The notes under the pieces were generated by a model. The model worked only from the letters and a program-made list of their open reading frames with translations, did no database searches and was not told the origin of the DNA. Position numbers and translations under genes: made by a program. A stretch of 64,000 nt of DNA from Notospermus geniculatus (Eukaryota > Nemertea > Pilidiophora > Heteronemertea > Lineidae): assembly GCA_002633025.1 (NCBI GenBank), contig NMRB01000742.1:83451-147450 (forward strand). Reading direction: 5' to 3'. Every line of letters begins with the position of its first letter. The first letter of the stretch is position 1. Shown here piece by piece: positions 37,539 through 49,734 of this stretch.

Positions 37539-40500
37539 TCATATTTTAGAGTATTCACCGCGCCCTCCTTTCACCGATTCAACCAGAAACCGCCCGCCAT
37601 CCTGAAAACAAGATTATTTCACAGTGATTGGCCATTTAGATTCTCGTCATCAGTGACGTCATCACGATTGCAAAATGTCTGATTGTCACAAAGTGACGTT
37701 TGAGGATATCATGCCAAAATGTTGCTATCCCAAATGGAAACTAAGAAATGAAGATACTCTAACCTCTTAGATGTAAAACCGGTTCCAAATATTCCAGCCA
37801 GCCATGATTGACAGAGGGTATTCAACAGAAGTGGCCAATTGAATGAGCTGCACCCTGTCTGCAAGGCCCAGGACCACCCACTATTTATGATCTTTTTGAG
37901 GGTATTGTGTTTTGGGCAATGATCACCAGGTCGNAAGACCTAGACAAAGCCCGGGTCTATTGCGTCTACACTACTTAAAAAACCCGCAGGAGACGCGGGT
38001 CTAAATTAAGCCCTCCAAAAACCCTTCGAAATCGGAGGGTTCAAAAAGCCCGGACTTTTCATCCCCGGGTCTATTAGACCCGCGCTTTTAACAGGTGTAG
38101 ACAGAAAAAGCCCGGGCGAGACGCGGGTTTTTATGTAGTGTAAACAGGGCTATAGAATGGGCAAGCAGAAGTTTATGACTTGGCCAGCAGAATATCCGGC
38201 CAATCAGAGAGTATTACATGTTCCCTTCTCACTGCATAATACTTGGAGGCGGTCTTGAACCAAGTTAATGAACCGGTTTTACATCTAGGTTAGAGTATAT
38301 AAAGAAGATACCTTTATTTGTCCGGGCAGACTGGACCAGAATTTATAGTTTGGCACAACTTTCGTCCCCGACTCCTTCCTAACGAAAAATAAGAACAAAG
38401 CCCCGACGCCAAAGTAGACAATGAGGCCACAGAAAAAACTGAAATAAAGACGAATAATATTCGATTTTTATCCTCCAAGAGGGGCATTACTAGGTATTGC
38501 TGATGGAGGGTACGACAGCATTCATTTGATGGTGTTGGACATTTCTGGTACCACGGACCTGTCTGGTTGGATTGGTCCAAGGTAGGCTTACTAAGGGAGA
38601 CTGTGCAGACCAGCGCGTTACCATAGGATACTGGTTTAAGTTTAGGAGCTACTACGTAGACTTGCTTCAGATTTCAGATGGCAGTTCTTGACTGCAGGAA
38701 ATATAACCTCAACGTCCAAATGAACGTTCGGAAGACGTTACATTCTCTCTGTGCCTTATTTTGTGACATGTCCAAGCGCAGCAGAGAGACAGAAAAGTAC
38801 TTACATTATACACAGAATGGATCCAATACTTAAAGTGGTGCCACCTTCACTAGCAGCGCATGCGCCTGGGCAATTACAGTTGTGAGTCATGGTGATTCGC
38901 TGAAAACCAATATCAATGTCACAAACTCTTTTAGACTTTGAGACTTTCAGTGAATGAATGAAGTTTCCTTATGTATCATACATTATAGCACTCGTGGAAA
39001 AAGGCAGATATCCACTCGCATTAGATCTACACTCGATAATTCAGTGGCATCGGCCTCCACTCGAAGCTGTCGTATAACTAGTACATGTGTTAAGCTCGAG
39101 GCCACTGGGGACGAGTGTAACTCGCATTCAGAAAAACACGACTGAAACCGTAATGGCAAGATAACTCTTTCGAGCACACAGGTGTTTGCCTTGGCTGCAA
39201 TGGCTGACAGACTAATGATACATTGAAACCATCATTACCACCATTAGCCCTGTTGGAGATGCAATCGAAGCTGGGGAGAAGTGTGTGACAGGGATTCAAG
39301 CCCTGGAATCTATTGTAGTTCGGCCTTGTATTCCTTTCATTTACTGCTATTTCCATGGGTTTGGAAAGTTAACTTCGGAAGAAGCAAGAGAAAAAAAAGC
39401 ATTGAATAGCTTTACCAATAAGTTTGTTGGGTCTTCTCCTGGTACATCCCATTTAGGCTCACCAGTTACCGTCTTGTCACATTTCAACGTGACTTTTGTT
39501 ATCCTGAAATGGAATTTAGATCGATGCTGAGGACACAATACAAAAAATAATGGGATCGTGAGGCGAAAATGAGGGATTGAAAGTATGTGAATCTAATCAT
39601 CTGTGAAACATTAGGAGTGACGTCTTGAAGTTCTTGCAGTGTGAGGGTATGTCTAAAACCGTCGGCCATCCAAATTAAACTGCAGGAGACGAATCTGGAA
39701 ATTTTAGGACACACACTCACATTGTTTTTTGAGGTTTTGGGTTGTAAACAATTATTAAATCCGTGCCTTCCATCTCGAATTGTGCCCCTTCTTGCTGGCC
39801 AGCAGGATAGTATGTTGTTATAGGTGGTAATGTTGCTATAGTGACTTTCTTGCAGGCCTGCAGTACAAAGAATGAATAAAATCGTCGAAGAAACTGTCAG
39901 TTAATCCGCAGAAATTGGGAGAGAACTGTGCGGCAAGTGATGAAAACATGGACGTTGGAACTTGTACATGTACTTACAGCTACATCTGTACATGCATTCG
40001 TCTCAGTAAATGGTTTACATGGATTGTATGAAAAACTGCCGCCTTTAGCACCTGTCATATCTTTTAATCTGAAATGAAGTAATAAACTTGTGCCATGACC
40101 GTTGGCACTGGCTTCATAAAAGCTAGCAAATGCTTTTCCTTCAAGTTTTGTAGTGCATTTACATTGGACCTCGCTGTGGAAATATCAAGTAAAAGCATTT
40201 GCTAACCTTTATGAATACAAGCCATTGTAGGCCTATTCGTAAGGTGCTTGAAGCCCGCGTTTAGTTTTTGAATCCATCTCAGGGACGAAGCTGGAGTGAG
40301 AGTGCGAGAAGGCGCCAAGCAAATGAAAAAAGGTCGCTTTAATTGATACCGTATTACCAGCAACTTATACAAGGCCCACATACCTTGGTGTACCATCCGT
40401 ATTCCCCAGGCTGGATATGTCAACCTTTCCACTTCCGTCATCATAGGTACACGAGCAGGGATCATTCGTAACGCATTTCGCTGCTGTTGACCACCCTATA

Positions 40501-40550
40501 GTGTACGCTAAACATACTAAACTTTCGAGAAGACGACGTGCGGATACCAT
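37539..40550 (-). CDS. MRH/mannose-6-phosphate-receptor-like type I membrane protein, copy 1 (255 residues)
   Basis: Exons: 40384-40550, 39978-40068, 39721-39857, 39416-39503, 38805-38899, 38312-38438, 37539-37601; all phases agree, 768 bases with the stop. It has a signal peptide (LLESLVCLAYTIGWSTA), a cysteine-rich lumenal region (CVTNDPCSCTYDDG, SFSYNPCKPF, VTLKCDKTV), one transmembrane segment (IFFCGLIVYFGVGALFLFFV) and a cytoplasmic tail, PNYKFWSSLPGQIKDG. The FW-x-x-L...DG-x-x-F tail resembles the cation-dependent mannose-6-phosphate receptor and Atg27-type proteins. The Arg, Glu and Tyr needed for mannose-6-phosphate binding are not evident, so a sorting or trafficking role without that ligand is more likely. 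The tail ends YSKI, a Y-x-x-hydrophobic sorting motif. A 539-bp transposon sits in the last intron. It is probably an allele of the gene at 44796-48541. Confidence 0.78.
37757..38295. mobile_element. 539-bp non-autonomous DNA transposon, TA target duplication
   Basis: The ends CTCTAACCTCTTAGATGTAA... and ...TTACATCTAGGTTAGAG are inverted repeats of about 28 bp, with a short indel (shared core TAGATGTAAAACCGGTTC). The other block has the empty site AATGAAGATATATAAAG at about 45011, where this block reads AATGAAGA-TA-element-TA-TATAAAG. That gives a TA target duplication, as for Tc1/mariner-like elements. A second inverted repeat of GC-rich words (GCCCGGGTCTA, ACCCGCGTCTC) is nested inside at about 37950-38150. 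One unknown base is at 37934. Confidence 0.88.
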
Positions 40551-41772
40551 TTTCTCACAAAATGACCGGTTTTATTCAACTCGCCATAGGCACCACAAGA
40601 AAACTAGTTCATGCTCTCAATGAAGTGCATGATTGGGAAATCGTTGGAAAATAGCCCATCAGATCGATTAGATGAACTCGTGACATGAAATATAGGATAC
40701 CGGTACGTTGGTCATTCATTCGCATCATGGGATCCCAGTAGGGGGCCTACTAGAATCGAACTTATAGCTCCGTCATTCAAAATTCATTTTAATGATTTAC
40801 TCTGGCGAGTTGTTGATGAAATTCGACAGACCACCATCATGGCGGAAATAGAATTGTTGAGTACCGTAGCCTACAAACGAATACATTGTCGTATCTTATT
40901 AGGAAAGCGAGACAACACTTCTCCGTTATCGTTCCATTTATTAGTCAGTCAATAAAAATAGCCTTATCCTTATATACATCTCAGTGTTCGGTAACCATAC
41001 ATGTATGTACAAGTATATCATAAAATATATACATGTACTATAGTTATGATTATTAAAATACATACAAACGATTAGAAAATAAAACATCGCCGGATATTAG
41101 TACAATTGTCATAGAATCTCATGCTCCCCCTTACGGGGTGCCTCCCTCCCCCACCCCCTCCCCGACAATAAATTTACGGATCACTTGTGGCACCATTCAA
41201 TTGGACACGAGTGAGACGAAGTCCAAGACCCTTAAATCTCGTGCAGAACCAATAGCAGATGGTCATCACGAGGAAGGAAAAAAGACATTTGACACTGGGC
41301 TATTTTGTTGCAATAAAACACTTGAACCACTTCTTTACAAAAGTATAAAAATGTCGTGTAAAGGATAAAATGGAAGAAATACAATATGTTGTCAAAGCCT
41401 GTTTGTGGATGATCCGTAGATACATGTAACTCATTTGCTAAAGATACTGTATAGGCCTAATACAACTTGAATAAGACAGTTTAACTGTGGCCTCGTATAT
41501 ATGTGTAAAAGAATTCATGGTGGCAATCAATGGGTTTTAACTTCCAATCGAAGAGGCCTACTAGTATCTCCATTTTTCAACAGGATGATGGCAATTTGAA
41601 GTAATAGCTCTAGAATGTACTATGAAGTACACTGAGTGCCGAGACTAGCTGTTACTTCTGTTAACCATGCCCCCACCGATTCTGGTGACTGCTTTTGCCA
41701 TTTGATGGCAGTACAGATGATCTGTGTTTGTGTCCACGGACTTCGCCATTTTCCTTAGCAACCATCATTAGG

Positions 41773-43864
41773 CTACATCGGTTCGAACAGCAAACCTGAA
41801 AAATGTAAGAGGATAACCTCAAAGAGAGCCAAACATGGGTGAAATATTGGCAGAAAGCCAATGACAGGACATTAAAAATATACCGTAGGTCCCTTTAGCC
41901 AATCCACGCCGGTCGTCTGCATTTGCCGAATCCGGCAGCGAAACGCCTTTTACATGAAGTTGTGTCCCTTACCTGCTATGCAAGCAGTCATGAAGCACGC
42001 CACGTTCCCTGCAATCATAGCCCTCAGTGCAACTGCTGCGATGTCACTCTGTCTATGGGGCGCCATCGCTCCCAATGCGCCGATCATGATACCCATCGAA
42101 CCAAGATTGGCGAAACCGCAGAGGGCGTAGGTAGCTATCACCTCTGACCGGTCCTAAAACAGTGAAATACATGTAGTTATAGAGTACAAAGTAATCCACT
42201 TCCGAAACATATTCAAATGCAATTTTCCTGTTCAGGGTGGACGTGCACAGTATTAAAGGTTTGAGAAACGTATCCACGTTGTATCTCCCTCAAAACACGC
42301 AAGACGGCAACCCAAAACGGACGGCAAGGACGACAGTTGTTGGCCTTCTTCCCAAGGAAACAATACTGCTGACAACACTTACCGACATTACACCTCCAAC
42401 TAAAGTCTCGCTGGTATATTTGAGGTAAATATCATCATTTATGATGGTCACAGCCGCCGGATCACTGATATTGGTTCCGAAGTATGTCGTGTAGTTGCCG
42501 AGGTGAGCCTTGTTTTTGATTAGATTTCCCAGCTCCGTGTACGCCAGGAACTCATTGGTGAAAGTCTTGAGTCCAATCAGGCCGGCTAGCTTGCGACAGT
42601 CGGGGATATCGGCACCCATCAGGACCGAGAGAGGCCAGAATACATAGGAGCAAATCAACTGGAAGAAGGAGCAACAGGATTAAGGCGGTCAAGGTTACAA
42701 CCCTCCAACAATATGAGAGTGGAAATGGGCTTTTAACTGCCCGCGAGTTATGACATGGCTTACCTTGAAAGATAAAGGTGGATTCGTGACTCCGACCCGA
42801 GCCCCAGCCCACAGGAGGGTTTCGTCGATGAAGTTCAGAATAGCAAGGAAAGCAATCAAATTCACGGCTATGTTGGCGACCAGTTTGATCGACTGAGATG
42901 CTCCGCTTGAGGCCGCTTCAATGATGTTACGTTCAGGACTGGAAAAAAGAGTCAATATCTTCGTAACAATCTTCGAGATTCATGGACTGCCCCTACATCT
43001 TGGTACCCGACCTTGGCAAGAGGTGCAAGTTACCTTTTCTCCATTTTGGCCACATCTTTGGATGTTGTTTTCGACTTCTGCGTTTCGGGAAAGAATAGCT
43101 TGGACATAGCAAGGGCAGCTGGTGCTGACATGACGGAGGCGGACAGAAGATGGTTGGCGGGGACCTGGAATACGATTTATGGTGCTACATTCATGTTCAT
43201 TATTGCCACTTCTCAGAAGCACGGCTCATTGGCTTTAGAGGTTTAATTTTTCAGTTGACTGACATCCAAATTGCTGAGTGTGCCTACTGACACCAATTTT
43301 TAGATTTACTTCAATAAGCATGCATATTGAGGCCAATATTTTTTGAGGTGATGGTTACAAGTTGGTAGTCTACCCCGAAATTGATGTAGGCTGCAAGAAC
43401 ACTCCCTGCGATGGTAGCAAATCCTCCGGTCATAACGGCGTGTATCTCAGACTTGGTCATATCCTGGATCAGAGGGCGTATCATGAGGGGTGCTTCACTC
43501 TGAAAGGAATTCAAAAAGAATCACTTTGGGAACCAGCCAGGCTGATAAACTCGGGTCATTTACTGTTAGAACAAGTGCGACGAGGATGGAAACTAGTCGG
43601 TCCAGTTTGTTCCTTTGAACAGCGAAATCGTATGTCAAAACAATGAAAGAAAATTGGCCTCACCAGAGAGCAGTTCTCAAGTGACACTAAGGGGACCTTT
43701 ACCTGGCCAATAAATATATTCCCTGCAGCGTTCAGGGACTCTCCTGCTGTCGTCCCCATAGCCGTCTGCATGATCCAGGCGACCTTTTTGATAACCACTT
43801 GCATCCAGCCAAGGTAGTACAGGACGGATATGATAGTGCTGAAGAATATTATCACTGGTAAAAC
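41773..43864 (-). CDS. SLC28/CNT nucleoside transporter, copy 1, last seven exons only (cut at the gap)
   Basis: Exons: 43703-43864, 43374-43499, 43034-43164, 42764-42938, 42383-42658, 41973-42153, 41773-41795. They correspond to exons 5-11 of the complete gene at 49735-54252 with only a few changes (for example [10 protein letters not shown] here, [10 protein letters not shown] there). All frames are open and all splice sites intact. Exons 1-4 are missing: the sequence runs into Ns at 44046, and the 493 Ns are too few for the roughly 1.7 kb those exons span in the other copy. I read this as an allelic contig end, not a decayed gene. If the duplication is real, this would be a 5'-truncated pseudogene. 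Confidence 0.85.
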
Positions 43865-44045
43865 CTGAAAAGGCGTGTCAATGGGTGTCTTTAACTGAAT
43901 TCAGGTCCTCGCTCGGTCTCAGTTTTGTGATAATGGAATTTTGCCAAGTCGAATGCTTCAATTTAAGCCGCTGTGAGAACCGATTCAGCACGATGTAACT
44001 CCAGTTCGTTCCTGGACTAGGTTCAGAACGACAATGTTGTCGTTC

Positions 44046-44538
44046 NNNNNNNNNNNNNNNNNNNNNNNNNNNNNNNNNNNNNNNNNNNNNNNNNNNNNNN
44101 NNNNNNNNNNNNNNNNNNNNNNNNNNNNNNNNNNNNNNNNNNNNNNNNNNNNNNNNNNNNNNNNNNNNNNNNNNNNNNNNNNNNNNNNNNNNNNNNNNNN
44201 NNNNNNNNNNNNNNNNNNNNNNNNNNNNNNNNNNNNNNNNNNNNNNNNNNNNNNNNNNNNNNNNNNNNNNNNNNNNNNNNNNNNNNNNNNNNNNNNNNNN
44301 NNNNNNNNNNNNNNNNNNNNNNNNNNNNNNNNNNNNNNNNNNNNNNNNNNNNNNNNNNNNNNNNNNNNNNNNNNNNNNNNNNNNNNNNNNNNNNNNNNNN
44401 NNNNNNNNNNNNNNNNNNNNNNNNNNNNNNNNNNNNNNNNNNNNNNNNNNNNNNNNNNNNNNNNNNNNNNNNNNNNNNNNNNNNNNNNNNNNNNNNNNNN
44501 NNNNNNNNNNNNNNNNNNNNNNNNNNNNNNNNNNNNNN
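44046..44538. other. Assembly gap (run of N)
   Basis: 493 unknown bases. The gap separates the two copies of the large duplication exactly: the end of copy 1 lies on its left and the beginning of copy 2 on its right. Confidence 0.99.
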
Positions 44539-44795
44539 GTATAAGGCCTCCACACACTTGTGCGTTTAACGCTGCGTTTGACAGTAAATCCTTAGGTATT
44601 TCTCGCCGGCACTGCCTCCGGGTGCATCCGAAATCGCATCGCAAACTTGACAGGTGCGTGGGGACCTTGGCTTGGCCTCACCTTGGTCAGCAACTCAACA
44701 CAACACAGCACGGCCTTTCCTTCTCCTTGAATGCATCATCTTTGAACCCTAGTTCAGCCAAATGTAATTTATCGAACAACTCGGTCCTAACCCGA

Positions 44796-47700
44796 TCATA
44801 TTTTAGAGTATTCACCGCGCCCTCCTTTCACCGATTCAACCAGAAACCGTCCGCCATCCTGAAAACAAGATTACCCGGTACTTTGTAGTGATTGGCCATT
44901 TGTATTCTCGTCATCAGTGACGTCATCACTATTGCAAAATGTCTGATTGTCACAAAGTGACGTTTGAGGATATCATGCCAAAATGCTGCTATCCCAAATG
45001 GAAACTAAGAAATGAAGATATATAAAGAAGATACCTTTATTTGTCCGGGCAGACTGGACCAGAATTTATAGTTTGGCACAACTTTCGTTCCTGACTCTTT
45101 CCTAACGAAAAATAAGAACAAGGCCCCCACACCAAAGTAGACAATGAGGCCACAGACAAAACTGAAATAAAGACAAATAATATTCGATTTTTATCCTCGA
45201 ATGCAAGAGGTGTATTAGCTACTGCTGATAGACAAGATTCATTTGATGGTGTTGGCCATTTCTGGTACATGGACCAGTCCATGGACCAGTCTGTCTGGAT
45301 TGGTCCAAGGTAGGCCTACTAAGGGAGGCTAGGCAGACCAGCGAGATACCATTACAGGATACTGGTTTGAGAGATTAGAAACTACTAGACTTCAGATTTC
45401 AGATGGCAGTTCTTGACTCTGTAGGAAACATAACCTCAACATACAACTGGACGTTCGAAAGACGTTCCATTCTGACTCTCTATTCCTTGAATTTTGGATT
45501 TGTCCAAGCGCAGGAGGCAGTAAAATACTTACATAATACACAGAATGGATCCAATACTTAAAGTGGAACCACCTTCACTAGCAGCACATGCTCCTGGGCA
45601 ATTACAGTTGTGAGTCATGGTAATCCTCTGAAAATTTTGATGTTACAACACTGTTAGACTTTGAGACTTCTTACCAATGATAGTTTCTCCGTGGATCAGA
45701 CATTGTAGAACTCTCTCGTGGAATTAAAAAAATGCGGATGTCCATTCGCATTATTTATCTCGTGTCTCCTTACAGAGAATGCCGGCGACTAATTGAGAAA
45801 AGCTCGACTGAAGCCGTCGTGGCCGGATATCACTATGACCAGCCATCTTTCGAGCCCGCAGTTGTTTGCCTTGGCTGCAATGGCTGACAGACTAAGGATA
45901 CCTTGAAGCAATCATTACACCATTAAGCGAGCCTCACACGGGGACGGTTCTGATGGCGGTTCAACACGGTTCTCAAACCGTGGTGAACCGCCAAAAATGA
46001 CGGCCGTTTGGTACCAGATCTGTGACAAGGGAGGTGAAAACAAGGTGTGAATAAGGTGGTGATGCGGTTGTCCACGTTCAAAGGAGGTTAATGAAGGTGG
46101 CCACGAGGTGTCATCAAGGTGGCCTTGCGGTCAAACGAGGTGTTAGTAGGGTGGTGTACGGTGTTAACACGGTTATATGCGGTCCAGAGGATATTGTGCG
46201 GTGGCCACAAGGTGTTGGTCGGCAACAACACGGTGGTAACAAGGTTATCAACGGTAGCATCGCCACTTGCTGACTCTACCATGCCGTCCCTTCGTTTCAA
46301 GTAGGCCTCACACGGGGACGGTTCTGACGGCGGTTCAGGACGGTTCAAGACCGTGATTGAACCTCAATAACACCGCCTAGACACCGTGGAGGTGTTCGCC
46401 ATTGACCGTCGTTGACCGCCACCTCGTTTTTGGAACCGCCGGATTTTCAAAATGTTTGAAATTCACGGCGGTTCTCAAAACCGGGAATCACCGTGTTGTC
46501 ACCTTCCACAACCCTTCAGAACCGCAGAAAAAATAACTACCGTGTTATTGCCGCCCAGCACCTTGTGGCCACCTCGCTATATCCTCATAGACCGCATATG
46601 GACCGTACATGACCGTGTTAACACCGCACATCACCGTTCTAACACCGCGTTTGACCGCAGTTGTACCGGATGTCTACCTTGCTGACAACCGCATCACCAC
46701 CGCTTCAAACATTCAAAATTTCAAACATGTTGAAAAGCCTACAGTTTCAAAGACGAGGTGGCGGTCAACGGCGGTCAGTGGCGAACACGCTCAGGGTGTC
46801 TAGGCGGTGTCACTGAGGTTCAGCACGGTCTTGAACCGCCGTCAGAACCGCCCTCGTGTGAGGCTAGCTTTAGCCTTAGAGATCCAATCGAACCTGGGGA
46901 CAAGTGTGTGTCAGAGATTTAAGCCCCCCCCCCCGGAATCTATTATAGCTCGGACTTGCATTTCTTCCATTTACATGTACTGCTATTTCCTTTTTTAGGA
47001 AAGTTAACCAAGGAATGAGCTAGAGGCAGAAACATTGAATAACTTTACCGATAAGCCTATTGGGTCTTCTCCTGGTACATCCCATGTAGGCTCACCAGTT
47101 ACCGTCTTGTCACATTTCAACGTGACTTTTGTCGTCCTGAAAAGGAATTTAGATCGATTCTGAAAAAGGATACAATACAAAAAATAAATAGGATACAATA
47201 CAAAAAAATAAATAGGATATAACAGTACAAAAAATAAATAGGATACAATACAAAAAATACATGTAAATAGGATACAATACAAAAAATAAACAGGATACAA
47301 TACAAAAAATAAATAGGATACAATACAAAAAATAAATAATCAGGGATACATATCTGGTTAAAGATAATATATCACGACTTTATTGTTTACATTTAATGTT
47401 TGTAAACTTGGATGTTTACATCATGTTATTTTGGAGTTTTTGGGACATGCCAACCCACCAAATTGAATCGTCCTGGTGTCAAAAGAATTTTTAGAGGGGC
47501 ACGCCACCAACAAATTACCCATAAGACAATAAAACACTGGACATAAACAAACAAAATGTAAATAAACAATGATTTTCGTGGCCCGCGAAAATACCCGTGA
47601 TATATTATCTTTAATGGGATCGACATGAGGGGAATGTAAGGGACTGAAGGTAAAGCATGTGAATCATCTGTGAAATATTAGGAGTGACGTCTTGAAGGTT

Positions 47701-48541
47701 CTTGCAGTGTTAGGGCAGGTCTAAATTAACCTTCAATCATCCAAACTAAACTGCGGACGAATCTAGAAATTTTAGGGCACACTCACATTTTTTGTTGTTC
47801 GTTAGGCTTTGTGTTGTAAACGATTATTAAATCCGTGCCTTCCATCTCGAATTGTGCCCCTTCTTGCTGGCCAGCAGGATAGTATGTTGTTGTAGGTGGT
47901 AAAGTTCCAAAGGTGACTATGTGGCAGACCTGCAGTTCAAAGAATCGTCGAGAAAACCAATCTGTTACTCGGCAGAGGAAGCAAATTGGGAGGGGAACTG
48001 TGCGGAAAGTGATGAAACAAAAACATGAGCATGGGAACTTGTACACTACTTACAGCTACATCTGTACATTGGTTCGTCTCAGTAAATGGTTTACATGGGT
48101 TGTATGAAAAACTGCCAATACCGCCTTTACCGGCCACATCTTTTAATCTAAAATGAAGTAGGGCAATTGAAATCATTGTTGAAATAAACTTGTGCCCTGA
48201 CCGTGTGGAAAGGGCATTGTGTAAGAATATTCGTAAGGTGCTTGAAGCCCGCGTTCATTTTTTGAATCCATCTCAGAGACGAAGCTGGGAGTGCGAGCCT
48301 CGCGGAAAGCGCCAAGCATACGAAAAAGGTTGCTTTAAATTGGTATTTGTACTTATACATGAAGGCCCACATACCTTGGTGTACCGTCTGTATTCCCCAG
48401 GCTGGATATGTCGACCTTTCCACTTCCGTCATCATAGGTGCACGAGCAGGGATCATTCGTAACACATTTCGCTGCTCCAGACCACCCTATAGTGTACGCT
48501 AAACATACTAAACTTTCGACAAGACGACGTGCGGATACCAT
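44796..48541 (-). CDS. MRH/mannose-6-phosphate-receptor-like type I membrane protein, copy 2 (258 residues)
   Basis: Exons: 48375-48541, 48054-48147, 47787-47929, 47049-47136, 45533-45627, 45035-45161, 44796-44858; phases agree, 777 bases with the stop. The layout equals copy 1: signal peptide, cysteine-rich lumenal MRH-like region (SFSYNPCKPFTETNQC, FEMEGTDLIIVYN, VTLKCDKTVTGEP), transmembrane helix (IFVCGLIVYFGVGALFLFFV), and a tail with FWSSLPGQIKDGGRF ending EYSKI. Lumenal changes against copy 1 include VCHIVTFGTLPP for ACKKVTIATLPP and a few small in-frame length differences, while the membrane and tail parts are nearly the same. It probably cycles through Golgi or endosomes via the YSKI signal. 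Exon borders were set by phase and similarity between copies; the last exon is supported by an open frame in both. Confidence 0.78.
45926..46869. mobile_element. 944-bp composite foldback element with TTA target duplication
   Basis: It begins AGCGAGCCTCACACGGGGAC and ends with the near reverse complement, CGTGTGAGGCTAGCT. TTA stands on both sides (45923-45925 and 46870-46872), and the other block has the empty site CCATTAGCC at about 39242. A TTA target fits PIF/Harbinger. An internal second terminus at 46304 shows that 46304-46864 is itself a foldback element with arms over 140 bp. The left part also pairs with 46560-46700. It consists largely of short words such as GCGGT, GTGTTAACACGGT and AAGGTGGCC, and has no transposase. 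Confidence 0.85.
47167..47338 (+). repeat. About seven copies of a 24-bp AT-rich repeat
   Basis: The unit is AGGATACAATACAAAAAATA followed by AAT, with small variants. Copy 1 of the block has just one unit (GGACACAATACAAAAAATAA at about 39533). The array lies in the intron directly before exon 4 of the MRH-like gene, next to its branch-point and acceptor region. Confidence 0.85.
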
Positions 48542-49734
48542 TTTCTCACAAAATGACCGGTTTTATTCAACTCGCCATAGGCACCACAAGAAAACTAGTT
48601 CATGCTCTCAATGAAGTGCATGATCGGGAAATCGTTGGAAAATAGGCCATCAGATCGATTGGATGAACTCGTGACATGAAATATAGGATACCGGTACGTT
48701 GGTCATTCATTCGCATCATGGGATCCCAGTAGGGGGCCTACTAGAATCGAACTTATAGCTCCGTCATTCAAAATTCATTTTAATGATTTACTCTGGCGAG
48801 TTGTTGATGAAATTCGACAGACCACCATCATGGTGGAAATAGAATTGTTGAGTACCGTAGCCTACAAACGAATACATTGTCGTATCTTATTAGGAAAGCG
48901 AGACAACACTTCTCCGTTATCGTTCCATTTATTAGTCAGTCAATAAAAATAGCCTTATATACATCTCAGTGTTCGGTAACCATACATGTATGTACAAGTA
49001 TATCATACAATCTATACATGTACTATAATTATGATTATTAAAATACATACAAACGATTAGAAAATAAAACATCGCCGGGTATTAGGACTTGTCATAGGAT
49101 CGCATGTTCCCCCTTATGGGATGCCTACCCTNCCCCCGCCCCATATTTACGGATCACTTGTGGCACCATTCAGTTGGACACGAGAGACTTAGTCCAAGAC
49201 CCTTAAATCTCGTGCCGAACCAATAGCAGATGGTCATCACGAGGAAGGAAAAAAGACATTTGACATTGCCTGCTTTGTGGCAATAAAACAAACACTTTTT
49301 TTACGAAAGTCTAAAAATGTAGTGTAAAGGATAAAATGGAAGAAATACAATATGTTGTCAAAGCCTTTGTGTATGATCCGTAGATAACTCATTTGCTAAA
49401 AGACACTGTATGGGCCTAATACAAATTGAATAAGACAGTCTAACTGTGGCCTCGTATGTGTAAAAGAATTCGTGGTGGCAATGAATTTATCCAATGGGTT
49501 GTAACTAGGCTAGTGTCTCCATTTTTCAACAGGATGATGGCAATTTGAAGTAATAGCTCTAGAATGTAGGCCTGAAGTACACTGAGTGTCGAGTCTAGCT
49601 GTTACTTCTGTTAACCATGCCCCCATCGATTCTCATGACTGCTTTTGGCATTAGAGGACAGCAGTAGAGATGACCTGTGCGTTTGTGTCCACGGAATGAT
49701 TGATTCGCTATTTTCCTTAGCAACCATCATTCGG

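Larger units (their letters stand above)
37289..44045. repeat. Large duplicated block, copy 1 (matches 44539-52135)
   Basis: From GTATAAGGCCTCCACACACT onward this block matches the block after the N run in the same order and orientation. It carries one MRH-like gene and SLC28 exons 11 to 5. It ends at CAATGTTGTCGTTC, directly against the gap. Identity is very high from about 41.97 kb to 44.05 kb and visibly lower to the left. It differs from copy 2 by the 539-bp element at 37757-38295, and it lacks the elements at 45926-46869 and 49859-50020. Confidence 0.9.

Noticed and set aside
41773-43864. Decayed pseudogene reading of the short SLC28 copy
   Set aside because: All seven exons keep open frames and splice sites and the break is at the N gap, so an incomplete allelic contig is the simpler reading.
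43878-44888. Long frames across 44.0-44.9 kb
   Set aside because: They run through the N gap and have no real sequence support.
46088-46803. Several 60-86 codon frames in the 46.1-46.8 kb region
   Set aside because: They lie inside the foldback element and consist of its repeated GGT/ACC words; no domain, splice site or start context.
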